The notes under the pieces: generated by a model
What the model was told of the DNA's origin: nothing
Database searches by the model: none
The model's input: the letters and a program-made list of their open reading frames with translations, nothing else
NCBI GenBank assembly: GCA_018105865.1
Contig: CM030868.1
Coordinates: 10,273,745 to 10,337,744 of the forward strand
Reading direction: 5' to 3'
From: Metaphire vulgaris
Taxonomy: Eukaryota; Annelida; Clitellata; Crassiclitellata; Megascolecidae
Length of the DNA: 64,000 bases
In this document: one piece after another, positions 1 to 13,981 of the stretch
How the letters are laid out: every line of letters starts with the position of its first letter
Position numbering within the stretch: position 1 is the first letter of the stretch
Made by a program: the position numbers and the translations under genes

Positions 1-189
1 TTCATGTTGTCACCTCAACTTTAGTACACGAAGAAAGAAGAAGATGATTCAGTATTGCCATATTTCATTTGAAAATTTATGTTCTGGTTCGAATGAATAT
101 ATAGGCCTAATGCCAGCAACATTTCAAGAGTTATACTCTAATACAACTGTTCAATAGCATTTCTACTTTAAATCATGAATATAGACGCA
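1..189. other. Unassigned flank
   Basis: I see nothing coding here; a TAGGCCTA word occurs at about 110. Confidence 0.4.
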
Positions 190-2050
190 TTATTATTATT
201 ATCGAATGCTTAATGCGCTAAATGATGTCAGCCATTTGATTGCGACATTATCAGCTGCGTGTAAAGTTTGTAATCCACCGTCCTCTAGCCTTGTTATAGG
301 GCAAGAGTCAGCTAGGTGCGACATTGTTTGAATGACACCGCAGGGGCACAGGTTCGAGTCAGTTAATCCCCATTTCTGATGACAGTAATTGCAGTGTCCC
401 TGTCCAGTTCGAAAACGGTTTAACAGACACCACAGGTGACGAGGCAGCGTGTCAAAGCCTGGTTGTCGGATAGCGGGATCTTCGACCAATTGGCAGTTGA
501 TCACCTGAGCCGACTCCCAGTCAAGTCTCCACTGTCTATCGACATCTGAGGGAACCTTGTTAAGCTGCAGAGGATGGCGTGATTTCAATCGGTGATTAGG
601 AGGGTTGGACAGGTCCTCGAAGAGTGGCAGGTCCTCACGGTCTGCTATCTTTGATAGAAATCTGTTCACTGCAGCTTCCCGTCGTAAGTATGGTGGTTGG
701 ATATTTGACAGAACTGGCAGCCATTGGAGCGCTGTTGGGCGCAGGGTTCCGGAGACAAGTCTCATGGCTGAGTGCAGCTGCGTGTCCACCGCCTTTGTGT
801 GCGAGGAGCGATACCAGGCGAGACAGCAGTATTCCACGGCTGAATAGCAAAGTGAAAGTGCAGACTGTCTCAGAGTAGCGGCGTTTGCTCCCCAGGAGGA
901 ACCGGCTAATTTTGACAGAAGGTTTGTCCGGGTTCTGACTTTGCCGGCCAACTTTGAAAGATGTGTTTTGAAGCTTAAAGTTCGATCAAGAGTAACGCCA
1001 AGATATACAGGGAATGGGTCGTGCTTCAATTGTTTCCCATCCATATGAATTTTTAGCTCGTATTTTGCTTTTCTGTTGTTCAAATGAAATACACTCGACA
1101 CAGTTTTATTGGCGTTTGGTTTAAGCCGCCATTTTTTGCAGTAGTCTGAGATCCGCTGTGTGTCGATAGTTAGCTGTTCTTCAAGTTCCTTGAATGTCTG
1201 GGCTTGAACGGCAAAGCCGATGTCATCGGCGTAGCCGTATTTCCTGCTAACTGTCAGGTATATAATTTAGATACAGATTGAATAATATAGGAGCTAAAAC
1301 TGAGCCTTGTGGAAGGCCATTTCTCTGACATCTCCATGAACTTATGTCATCTCCCATATGTACTCGAAACTGTCGGTCACGAAGAAGTAAATCCACGATA
1401 CGAACGAACCATGGTTGGAAATTCATCGAAAGTTTGTAACGTAAACCGGCATGCCAAACCGTATCAAAGGCTGCTGTCAAGTCCAAGAAGACAGAGCCTG
1501 TCTTTAGGCGCTTCTGATAGCCATTTTCTATGCATGTTGTAAGTGCAACAACCTGATCAGAGGTTCTGCGACCTTTTCTGAAGCCAGCTTGAAACGGGTT
1601 TAGTATGTCGTCTACCGATGTGGCGATGTGATTCAGTAGTAGTCTCTCGAATAACTTGTAACAAACGCTGAGTAGCGAGATTGGTCTGTAGCTTGCCGCA
1701 AGAGTTTTGTCTTTTCCTGGTTTTTCGATGGCAATGACCTTTGCTTTACGCCAAATCTTTGGAATACTGTTACTCGTTATGATTTTGTTGAAGAAGGTTA
1801 GCAGCCATTTGCATGCCTTTGGACCCAAATTTTTTAGAAACTCAGGGTGAATATTATCGTACCCTGGAGCCGTGCCTGTTTTCATGGATTTAAAAGCGTC
1901 ATAACGCATTAATTTGACAAGGCGCAAAATCCTTACAAGACGCTCTATCACAGAAGGACGTAGAGACGGAAGACAGAAAGTAAGTAAAACACTGCAGGGA
2001 CTATCTAATAGCGAATAGCGATAAGTAAGATGCTTGAGGAGGAGAAACAA
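190..2050 (-). mobile_element. Non-LTR retrotransposon (jockey-like), 5'-truncated, decayed
   Basis: Minus-strand reading frames 1247-2050 and 199-1101 give a reverse transcriptase with FLDLTAAFDTVWH (motif A), NGLPQGSVLAPILFNLYLN, and YADD at about 1210-1240. A C-terminal zinc-binding region follows (LNRFRTGQGHC...CPCG...THL-type). One frameshift lies near 1250-1270, between the two frames. The 3' end at about 190 is a short ATT-repeat tail. The 5' endonuclease is absent. Confidence 0.85.
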
Positions 2051-2251
2051 TCTGACAAGTGAGTCTACTGAAACATAAAATAATCAGAGTAAGATCAAGA
2101 AAAGTGTTGTCATTGTAGCGAAGAAAAACAATTGATTATGGAATAGATAGTCCCGAGGAATAATGAAACTATATCATTACGCGAAAAGCGCACATTTAAA
2201 ATGTGCTTAGATAAAACTAAATTCGAATTGTATTGCATTACTTTATCATAG

Positions 2252-2451
2252 CTAATAAAATTATTTGTTATGCTTATTGGAAGGTTCATATGGCTGGCTC
2301 TTCTCATAATGTCAACGATTCTATTCGTCATCGTGATGGTAACCAAAGTTAACGTTTTGAATTCGTCTGAGAGCGACGTAAATATCGATGTCATCTACAA
2401 CGACTCAATACCGTTTCCAGCTGTCACCTTTTGCAATCAAAATCCATACAG
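2252..2451 (+). CDS. Exon 1 (visible): DEG/ENaC TM1 and post-TM1 motif
   Basis: Acceptor TTATCATAG, donor ACAG|GTTAGG; enters phase 0 and leaves phase 2. It encodes a hydrophobic helix (FIWLALLIMSTILFVIVMV) preceded by the family's R-x-IW start, then about 25 residues leading to IPFPAVTFCNQNPYR, the hallmark that follows TM1 in ASC channels. An ATG at 2270 is in frame, but the family's cytoplasmic HG gating motif would lie upstream, so an earlier exon outside the window is expected. A MITE begins 30 bp after the donor. Confidence 0.88.
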
Positions 2452-5400
2452 GTTAGGAAAACCTTATTTAGATTAGATTCACAGGCCCGCCGAGAGAAAT
2501 TCCGGGCCCCTGTGCAGAATGACCGGCGGGCCCCTAGCAAGTCTTAAAATTTGCTGACGACTTTTTTGGCTTGTAACTCTTTTCACGCTGTTCCTTCTGG
2601 TGTGTCCACAGGTCCCGCCCCCCCTCTTCCCCGCCGGACCACTCTGCACAACTTAACGTCGTAACCTTTCTTTAGTGTTCTTATTGGTATTATTGTTAAA
2701 TACATAATCATAATCGGCCCGGCCCCCTCCAGGCCTCCGGGCCCCTGTGCATTTGCCCCTGCCCCCTCTCTCGGCGGCCCTGCGTATTCATTATTCACTT
2801 TATGTCATGCATTGTCATGATGCCGTCGTGGCTAGGTGGCAGTTGTCCGCAACTTTGAGCATTAATTCTTCGCTCAGTCCACTGTTCTCTTTTTAAAACT
2901 GCCTCCATTAGTAGATTCCCTTTCATGTTAGTCCAGGGTTTCCCAACATTGTTTTTCGTGACTCGGTATTAGTATACCTTTCCCTTCGCGACACAGCAAC
3001 ATTTTTACCCATGGTCTACGTTCCGAAAGTCTGAACTCTTACGAGCAAAGAAAGGTCGTCACCGCAATTTGACACTTAACGATGTGTTAATTTCAGTCTT
3101 AAGAAGAAGAAAAAGGCCGTCGCCACATTTTTACACCTACAAATAATTTTTTTACAAAATGTTTAATTTGATTATTATGAAATTTAATTATTTTTATTAA
3201 TAGATTTTTGCGACCCGGCATTTTGCTATCCGAGGCTAGGTCCGGTACCGAGTCACGACCCACCGGTTGGGAAACACTGTGTTCTCTCATTTTAATGATG
3301 TTATCTGCCCAGCAGGTTCTGGGTCTACCTTGCAATCAATTAAAAATTATCAATAACAGTGTAATTATCTGAAACGATCTGCACTGCCTTCGGAAATTCC
3401 GTCCACCTAAAGCAACCTCTCAACAGAATTACGCTCTTCGACCTAATGTACACGACCTTGGAATTCCTCGCCGGATTAATAGTCTTTGACGGATAAAACT
3501 TTAGCAAAAGATTATTATTATATTCGTAAAGTAAATGCAAAAATAATTTTAATTTCCATTATCTTTTAAAAATTTTATTTGTACTTGATGCATAAGGTAT
3601 GTATTAATTAAGATAAGTATAGGATAAGTCCCAGCATCCATGCGGTCCTTCAACATCCTTTCTGCGTTTTCGCTGACTCTTCGACGGAACGTCTTCTTGC
3701 GGAAGACCGCCTTCTGAAGGGTTCACTGCCCGATTTCAACACGGCAGCGAACTCTTTTGTGCCATCTGAGCGGACTTTTCCTCAAGACAAACAATCTTCC
3801 GTTCCATGTCGATTTGTCAGCGTTGTTGACAGCGCCTTTGACTTTGGCCTTCGCCATGCTACGGCGCTATAGAAGTTGTCCAGAACCATAACCATAACCA
3901 TATATTGTTTTGACCTTGCGTTTTGTCATGGTTGATTTAAATAAAGAGATATTGCATTGTATTGTATTGTAATGCATTGCATTGTAATGTATTGTATTGT
4001 ATTGTAAGTGCCAACAGTGTTTTGTACAGGCCTGTTAGGAGGGGAGATTCCCTCCCTCCAAAAAAACCTCAAAATTCCTCCCAAAAATCCCAGCACTCAA
4101 ACAAATTTTGCATTGAACTGTGTCTTTTCCCCTCCAACCAAGCCGATCCCCCCCGAAAGCCTCAATTTCCTCCCAAAGGGCTGGAGTATGGATAAAACAC
4201 TGAGTGTCAATATCAGTTATCGCCATGAGACCGTGAATCCTTATATATCGCTCAGTAGGCTACTCTGACATGTACTATAGGCTAAGTATGAAACTAGGGC
4301 ACAAATACTTTAGAAACTTGCAGAAATGATTTTCCTTTATTCTCAATCCTCTTGTCTACACGGAGCGCAAAGAATACTCGCATAAAACGATTTTCAGCAA
4401 AAATCTTTCTCACGTGCTTACACAACTATCACAACCGCTTTTGAATATGATTGTCTTTTTGTTCTCGATATCTCTCATCCAGGGTTATTTCTAGGATTAT
4501 GAATCTGGGGGGTGTCGGTCTCAAATTGGGGGTGCTGGAGGGTGTTAGGGGTGCATCTCAGGCTCGGATTGAGAAAAAATTGAGGGTTGTTACTTGTTGG
4601 TCTCAAATTGGGGGGGGGTGTAAAAATATCCCTGCTCTCATCACGTGTCGTTTTACAATACATATTGTAGATTAAGTGCATTAAAGGAAAACGGACTTTA
4701 TGATCTATTTGTTAATTTCATCGAGAACACATATGTTGAAAACAACACCAGACGTAAGTTCATTGCACTTACTGTATGTTAAATGTGACATAGAAACGAT
4801 TTATCTCCGTGTATTTTTTCTGGCAGATCATGTGGCTAAACCCAGGATGCTTAATATCCTATAACTTGTATTAGGTGAATGAAATTAACAAAAAAATAAT
4901 AACAATAAATAATATTGGTTTATGGAGCTCGAATGTAGAGTCCAAAATTGTATACCTATTTATACATTTTCAGCAGCGAGTCTAAGATGCATAGGGTGGT
5001 GTTAGTAACCCCGTGAAGAAAGGTGCCATGATAAAGAGGTTAGCGTTGCTAGGTTCGATTGATTATCTAATTCTGGAAGTTGCAATTTTTCATATCTCAA
5101 TGTTCCCTGGAGTAAGTATGTACGTTGAATTCCATGCATTCTGGTAAATTTTATGGATTCTATATGCATGTTAGTAAGTAAGTAACACGAAATTTCTATA
5201 GCGCTACCCGAAAGCTTGGCGCAGAGCATCAGTTTATTCACTGTGTAAAATCCATAGTCCGCAATCCATGTCGGTGGTGGTAAAGGGTGCAAAATAAGTA
5301 AGCAATTAAAATCCCGTTACTTTCTATAGCGCTTTCAAAAGCTGCTCCAAAGTAGCTCCTTATTCCTAGGCGCCTAATCTTAGTATGAAGCAGCTATAAC

Positions 5401-8400
5401 CATAGGTGGGGTCATTCAGGCAGGGTCATTTAATCCAAAGGGCCAGTGGTTAAGGACGTTATAGCTATGGAGGAAATGATTTTTGAAGATAAATTACTTT
5501 ACTTTTGAGAGAACAATTTGGGAGTTGTTGCGAGAGGGGAAGGAAATTGTGACTCAGAATTTGTTATTTGACCATGGTATAGACAGCGAAGAGATGTTGT
5601 AATTGAGTTCCAAAGTTCTGGTGCAGCTTATGAAAAGCACTGTTGCAAATTTTGAGGAATGATTGATCCAGAGGACGAAGGAGTGACATGAGAGGAAGAG
5701 GAAGAGTAGATCGAGGATTTTGTGGGATTATCAGATTTCGTAGGTAGATTGGTTATGATGTATGAAGTGAGTTATTAATCATCGAAATTATTTTATATTT
5801 AACGCGTTCTGCTATATTCAGGCAGTGTAGAGTTGTGAGTAATGGTGCAATGTGAAGGAAAACATAAGTAATTTGGTAACTGCACGAGCTGAGGCATTTG
5901 AATCGATTCTAGTTCACATGTGGAAGCTTTTAGATGATTGTGATACAGTGAGTTGCAGTTGTCTGACTTAGAGAGTGAACTATTGAAGTGGCAATAGTGA
6001 AAGCAGTTTTAATATCAAGGTATGGACAAAGGCGGTGTAGATCTCGAATGTGAGCGTAACAGGTTTTTGATAGTTGGGATGTGTGAGCTTCGAATTTTAG
6101 GGAAGAGCCAAAAGCAAATCCAAGATTTTTATAGTTGGAACAAGAATGATTATTGTGTCTGGGGCTAAAATCACGGTGGGATTTTCAAATTTTCTAATTT
6201 GTTGTGGTAATCCAATTAAAAGACGTTCTGTTTGGAAGGATTGAGAGCAAGGAGATTAGCTGACATCCACAATGAGATTAGCGATTTTAACGAGATTAGC
6301 GATTAAAATGCCGATTCGAGTTCAGTAACTGATGTTGTAGATCCAGCTATATAGGGAGTCGCAGCAAAGTATTTTTATGGAGTATGATAGCACGATTTGC
6401 GATGGATAGAATGTAGGTTTATAGTAAGGATTTCACCATAAGATTTCTTGTAAAGAATAATTTTAATTTGTTTCCGGAAAGTTTGTGGAACGGTGACCAC
6501 TGATGACTGATTTATCGACTGAAGAGGACCAGAGTTATTGAACTCTCGGATATCTGACGAAAGATCGTTCATGAGACTAGGTGCAGTGTTTGATATCGAC
6601 CGACCTGAGAATTTTAGGGACGTGGCTGTAGGTCGAACGAGCGTCAGGCTGGCAGATGAGCGAGTAGACCGCTTCGTTTTAATTATAAAGAGATAACAAG
6701 GGCACACAGGTTTTGAGAACTGGATGGCGTTGTAATGTATCCGTTCTGGAACGTTGAGCCAGTGAAGCGATTTCAAGACCGGAGTGATGTGGTGAGATTT
6801 TGGCGTTCGCGCGACAGCTCTAGTCAAAGTATTTTGTATTGCTTGAAGGCGTGCTATTTTTTGGCGAACATGAAGGTAGAGAGAGTTGCAGTAGTCCATG
6901 CTTGAATGAACAATTGAGGTGACAATAGTGCAAGGTGTGCGGAAGTTTATAGAAATGGACGTAAGCGTCGTAAGTCCCGTATGTATGTGAAATAGGCGCT
7001 ATTGAGATTTGATGTGCGTGTGTTGAAAATGAGAGATCTGGATCAAATATCACACCAAGATTTCTTACTGGGGAACTAGTTTTGAATGAGTGGTCAACTG
7101 AGGGTCCCTCGTTGAATCTGATTATCGAGTTTGATAACTTGGCGATTTGCATGGGTAGCCCGATGAGAATGAACTTTGTCTTTGAAGAATTTAGGCAGAG
7201 TAACTTCGACGAAATCAGTGTTTTATCTAGACTTCAAGCTTTGGGGAGGTAGAGGAATTGACTTGGCTGGAGGGAAAGAGACATAGTTCAATGCAAACAT
7301 TTGTGTCAGTGATTGAGATACCTCGCCAGCTGCCCTAACTCAGCAGGATCGAGATGACTGATAAGATCGAAACCAAGATAAAGCTGTAGTTGGAATACCA
7401 AACCATGCCGATAGGCTTTTACCAGAACATCGTGATCAATAGTATCAAATGCAGCTGATATATCGAGCAGATGTAGACAGGTGATTTTCTGTTGACTGAT
7501 GGAGGTCATCAGCTAGTCGTATAAAGCAAACAGGAGAGTGTCCGTAGAGTGATGCTTAGTTAAACCAGATCTAATGGGGTTGAAAGTAAGTTTGATGTAA
7601 GGTATTCCATGAATCGACAGAGCACAAAACGTTCAGTAAGTTGAAATTGAAATGACTGAAAAGTTTGATAACTTGCGTCCAAAAGGTTCGTTCTACAGTT
7701 CATCCTAAATTAGAGTTAACTTTTTTAGGAGTGGTGTTGTGATCGAGTGCTTAACTAAATCTGAAAATATTCCAGAGGGAAGCGAGATATTGATAATTAA
7801 TTTTATTTTTTGTATATTTAATAACTTTTTGGGGGTACTTTAGAAGAGAGGTTTGGAATGGAATCAGAGACACGCTGTTTATTTGAGATGGAATGTATGA
7901 AACGTGAAGTTTCTTCTTCAGTTGCTAATTCAAGATCTGCCCTGAGTTCTCAGCAATTTAATCAATCAATCAAGGATTTATTTCCAAAACAAAAAATCAT
8001 TACATATTAATTCAAGTTGCTCAGTTACAAAGAAAGGCGTACAATTTTTAGTTCTAATTTCATTGCACAGTCTAATTAAGAAAATAACAAGCTACAGTAC
8101 TAAGGTTCCCGCATGACAGTTGCACGCAAGTAATAAAACAGCCTCAATTTGCTCGTGTCTCAATTTCTAAAAGTATTATTCTTCGGGGTTTGAAATCTTC
8201 GTCGTTGATATAAAAGGGAATCTAATGATTGTTCTGATGTTATTGATAGCGACCTGCGACGAATACTTTCTTCGTCCGGGCATCTGTAGCATTCCTGAAA
8301 GGTTTTCCTCTGCAAATGTTTGGTTCGGTGAAGTGACGAGGTTCGTCTGCATGCAGCTATGCTCCGAAGTGTACGACGAAGAATGCAGTTCTTTCGTTTT

Positions 8401-11400
8401 CAACAGAACTGATAGCAGTTGCGTTCTCAGTTCATACACGGGCGACTGGATTCCATCGAATGCACCAAACTGCACCAGCACCAACGAATACCACCACTTC
8501 ATGGAATTCTATCGTAGACAACGGTGTCCAAGTAAGACAAGAAATTCTACTACCTTAAGTTGCTTAAATCGTCAAAAGAAAATCCTGCATAAACGCTATT
8601 ACGATTTTTGTGTCTGGTTGGACTAGGCCGTCGACACGATGGATCCTGGATTTACGTGGATTGGCGCTGGCATATGTCGCAAGAGAAGTTTCCAGTTGCA
8701 GTCAGCTGTCTGTCTTTGCGTAGCCGACGTTTTTCCTCTAGTAGGTTGATGCAAAGTTTGAAATGCCATCCGTGCATTGAGCGTGCCAGCGTGTCCTATC
8801 CTGTGCGAGCAGCTCGAGTTGCTTCGAAGGAATTGAGCAGACTTTCAAATTGTATTTCAGTGTGTCTTTGAATCGCTTCCTGGGTCTTCCGATCGATCGA
8901 GCTCCATCTTCCATCTGGCAGTAGAAAGCCATCTTTGGAGTTCTCATGTTGTCCATGCGAATAACATGACCAGTCCACCTGAATTTGGCAGCCAGTTGGA
9001 AGGCCTCAATCCCCGTGGTGCAGCAAGTCTGTAGAACTGCAGTGTTTGGACGTCCTGGTCAAATTCTGATTGCTGATTTAGAACGGAAGTAGTGCTGAGC
9101 CCATCGTTCTAGTATTTTTGGTCGATCTGTGATCAGCGTCCCGTTAATGTCGCGTATAGGAATGGCGCTATTTATGTGATGGCAATATATGGCTCTAAGT
9201 CCTTCATAGAAGGCTCTGAGTTCGTGTTTGTCATAGCACCATCAAACGCAAAAGGCTTGACACGTCTAAGCTGAAAGAAGCTAGCTGCAGCTAGTTGCTC
9301 CAGGACTTACTGGCTACTAGACTGCAGGAAGCAAAAGATGAACAGACATCTTCCAACGAAAAATGGTCTGTTTTAAAGAGCAAAATTCAACAAACTGCTA
9401 CCGAGATGCTGGGATTTGTTACCAGAAAACATGAGGACTGGTTTGATGACCAGGACAACGAAGCCAGAATCCTACTCGACGCCACGCATTGCACTCATCT
9501 TGCGTGGATGCACGAGAAAACCAACCTCACCTTGAGGAGAGCATACAATGATGCAAAACAGACAGCACATAGCAAACTTCGTGAGATGAAGAACAACTGG
9601 TAGCAGACTAAGGCAATTGTACTTCAATCTGCTGCTGACAAACACGATCTCAGAGATTGTTGTATGGAACGCTTGTTTAAATCAGCTGGTCCTGAAGCTC
9701 CATTTGCGCTGGTTATAATACAACTATGAACAAACCCAGTAGAAAATGTTATTTAAAAAAATTAACTTAATTTAATTTAACTTTTATTGCAACGAAGTGA
9801 TCCAGCTATATGTTTATTCCCAATGCATTGCAGGTTAGTATATGAACGAATAGTTAGCCTACATTTTTATGTAAATATTTTAATTAATGTATATTTCAAG
9901 TAACGAATAATCAGTGTCATTTCATTAATTTGATTTAAAATTCATGTGATCTTTGACAGAATATTCGGGTATTTCGTGCACATTTGAAGACGATTATGCG
10001 TGTATTTTGACTCAAACGACGGAATCGAACGAAACTTGGACCTTAACAGCAGCACGAGATCTTCTATCAATACCCTTTGATAACACTCTCAATTTGGGTA
10101 TTTGACTTGTATTATTAGCAATTTTCAAGCGAATATTGTACTAGTGCATGTACTAAGCTGGCCGTAATATCAGTGGACAGGTAGGTCTCAAATATTTGTC
10201 TCAAGCATTTACTCATATTCAATCCTGGATAGAGCTTGTCATCTCGGTTGATTTTGGAGTCTCAATTAATTATCTTCGGAAGCACAACTGCACTGGATCC
10301 AGAAATAATCTTTGACTTTATTCCAACTTTCGTCAACCATGCAAATATCACCTGATAACCAGCATACAACCAGAATCGTGACCTCTTTTCCCCCTTAAAA
10401 ATATTTTAAAACAAGACAAAATGCTATCCTTTCCCCATGGCTTATCCACCATAGTGGATCTCGTCATCTGGTTGTCCGGCTTGACATTATGAATGCAAAC
10501 TTGGTTCTTATGTGATTGGGATTTAGTACGCCATCGATTTATGTTTCCATAGACTACGGCATGGCATCATAGAAATTGATGTTTGGGCCACACAAATTAA
10601 GACTGTTGTAGCCAATGTCGCCGAGAAGAAAAAAAAATAGAAATTACGAAATCTTTGAAGGAAAACAAGAAACAAGCCTTTGAAAAACGAAGAATTAGAG
10701 TGTCTGAGATATAAGAGCGCTGTCTCTATCAAGTACATATGCTAGTTTTCGTTCGATAAATTCTTTGTACAACATGCCTTAGTGCTTTGTTACCATTAGG
10801 TAATTCCTTTCTGTATGCTTATTTGCTAATGAGTTATAACAGCGCTCTTTAGGATTAGTTGAAAATCAGTTTGGTATTTGATTTAAAAGCAACTGGTCAT
10901 TTTCAATTGCTGATGACGACCGATCGTCGTCTCGGCTTCTATTCACGTCTTCAGTCTCCGTACATCGACACAACGGATAAGTGCATTGAGCTTTATTTCT
11001 GGATGGACTCGTCTGATGATATACCAATCCTCTCAGCCATCGCCGTCTCAGAAGAAAAGGATGAGGTTACAGTAGTCAAGACGTTCGGAAAGCAAACGGC
11101 AGGATGGAATCGAATGTTCGCTGAGTTACCAGTTGGATTCAACCAAATTGTTATCGAAGGAAGAAGAGGAAGATTGAGTTTCACTGGAATCGCAGTCGAC
11201 GATATATTCGTTCGAAAATGTAGCGTATTACGTAAGTTGAGAGTGTTAAGGCCTTTGAATTGTGAAATTTTAAATATTGTTAAACTATTCAGCTGATAAA
11301 TGATGGTAAAATCAGAATAGGCCTATTAAGTAGGCACAACGATGACTGTACTAGGTGTTTTCTGTAGCAATAATACGAAAAGCTATTTGATAACACTAAA

Positions 11401-12801
11401 CCGCACATTTTTCGATATTTGAGGAGCTGTAACTGTCCTGCATGTTTTCACGTATGCTGAGTCCGAAAATGACAGCGGGTTTTCGCATATCACGTACAAT
11501 TGTCCCCAAAATAGCAAATTATTTCGACGAAATTACGAGTGCGGTGCCTTAGTTGAGAAAGGGACACGATACGCTAAGCTATTAGAAGAGTGCGATGCAT
11601 TGCGAGATAGGAAGGGCGCGGTGCACTGAGATATTGAGAGATAGGTAGAGTGAAAGTTGAAAGTCAAATTATTTCACTGCATCGAAGTAATTTGCTACTG
11701 ATGCATTATGCAAGTTGGTTTATTAAAAACGAAGTTCAGAGCAGTGTTTAATCTAGACTCCTGGACTCCGGGGGGAAACTGAAAAAGCGGGGAGAGGAAC
11801 TGACAAAGCCGGGGGAAATTCTGCTAGGGGCCGCTGTTAGTCCATGTAGTATTCCAAAATTTCCGGGGGCAATTTGAAATTTCCGGGGGGAAGAAGGGCA
11901 ATTTCCCTCTCGGAAACGGCCTAGATTAAACACTGGTTCAGAGTGACTTAGGTAGCTGTATCCTGAATCAAAAACTACAAAAGTTTTTTTTAAAAATTGG
12001 TTCAGTATTACTAAAGCTGCGCTGATAAATGCATTGGCTTCTTTTCAGTGGACACGGCATATATTTATATATACACACATATATACACTAGGCTTCCTTG
12101 ACGATTCGACCCTGGACGGCCCCACCACCAACGTCGCAGCAGACTTAGCAGCAATAGAAAAAGGATGCAAACATCTAGGACTGTCCCTCAAGTACGAGAA
12201 ATGTGAAGTCATTTGCAAGGTTCCAAAGACAAACACCAACACGGCTATGGACCGGTTCTCGCAGACGAGTCAAGAGGAGGCAATTTAGCTAGGCGCACCC
12301 ATAAGCACTTCCGCCGCTTTTGAAAATGTGATGTCCAGTCGCAATGTTGAGTTGCAGGCGGTATTGAATTGTCTGCGATTAATACCAACGCAGGATGCCA
12401 TATCCCTTCTCAGGATCTCTCTGTCTCATTCCAAGCTCCTGTACTTACTGCGCTGGACCTCTTGTGCTGGTCACCCGCTGCTAGAACACTTCGACGCCTT
12501 GATGTGTGAAGGCCTCAGCAATATCTTAAGTATAAAATTTTCTGACAGTCAGTGGCTTCCGGCGACTCTCCCCATCAGAAACGGGGGTCTGGGGATCCGT
12601 CGGGTGTCCATGCTTGCAGCTGAAGCCAGAAAGGCAGAAGACCGCTCCAGTCCTCCCTGCTTGAGCAGGCATGCCTGAACACCGACTCTCATGAATCACA
12701 AATTATGGACCAGTGGTGTTTCATGAGCCAACTACCAGGCCCCACGTCCGGTCAACTGAACAAGCAGTCCACCTGGGACCGTCCGCTCATCCAAAAGGAT
12801 A

Positions 12802-12848
<47 letters not shown>

Positions 12849-13933
12849 CAACGTAGAGATTTATGTGGCAACTAATACAGTGACTGCGTGGACACATTAC
12901 AAATTATAAATTACAATAGCTCGTGCGAAATAGCCAAGTTTTAAGATTCTTCTTGAAGGTGTCTGGCGTTAGGGAGAGTTGAACTGAAGAAGGCAGGCGG
13001 TTCCATGCCCTTGCAGCAGTCACGGAAAGGCACGATATTGACACCCCGTCCCAAGCTAACCCAGAACTATAACACCAAGTCCGACTCAGAACCGTCTCGG
13101 CATGCCCCGCCAGCGATTGGCTTCACGCGCTGCCCATCTCCTCCTGTGGCTTGCGAATGGATGACGAAACCATCAGAGTCGTCATCGACCTTCGCCTGGG
13201 CGCCCACATATGCGAGAAGCATCTCTGCCCGTGTGATGCCCAGGTGATGGAAGACGACTCGCATGGACTATCCTGTCCCCTGGACCCAGGTCGCACCACT
13301 CGCCATGCCACGTTGAACGATCTGGTGCAGCGGGATTTGGTTAGAGCGGGGGTCCCTTCCATCAAGGAACCGCCTGGCCTTTACAGGACGCAGCCTGGTG
13401 GTATGGGATGCAGTCGTGGCGGACACAGTCGCTGCCACCTATCTGCTATCCACTTCTCTCGCAGCGGGAGCCGCCGCTGAAGCCGCTGCTGTCTGAAAAA
13501 TATCAAAATGCCAGAACCTGACCACAATCTGTACTTTCCTACCAATAGCATTGGAAACGCTAGGTCCCATGAACCAAGAAGCCAACTTGGTCGTCGTCTT
13601 GCCCATCAATCCGGAAACAGAAAAATAGCAAACTATCAAAGCCTGACCCTCATGTACACATTCCTTCCAATCACACTTGAGATGCTAGGCCCCATAAATC
13701 AACGCGCCCTCTGTTTTTTTCAACGAGCTTGGTCGTCGTCTTGCTCAGCAATCCGGAGACAAGAGGGAAGGAAGCTTCCTCTTCCAACGATTGTCTGTCA
13801 CTCTGCTGCGATTCAACGCCATTGCTTTTCGAGGAACTTTTCCAGACCTCGAACCGGACGAGAGTTAGCCACACAATTTCTTAATGTGTCCGGACACTTT
13901 TCATAAGTCCTTCGGGAATGAAGTACCGAAGGC

Positions 13934-13981
<48 letters not shown>

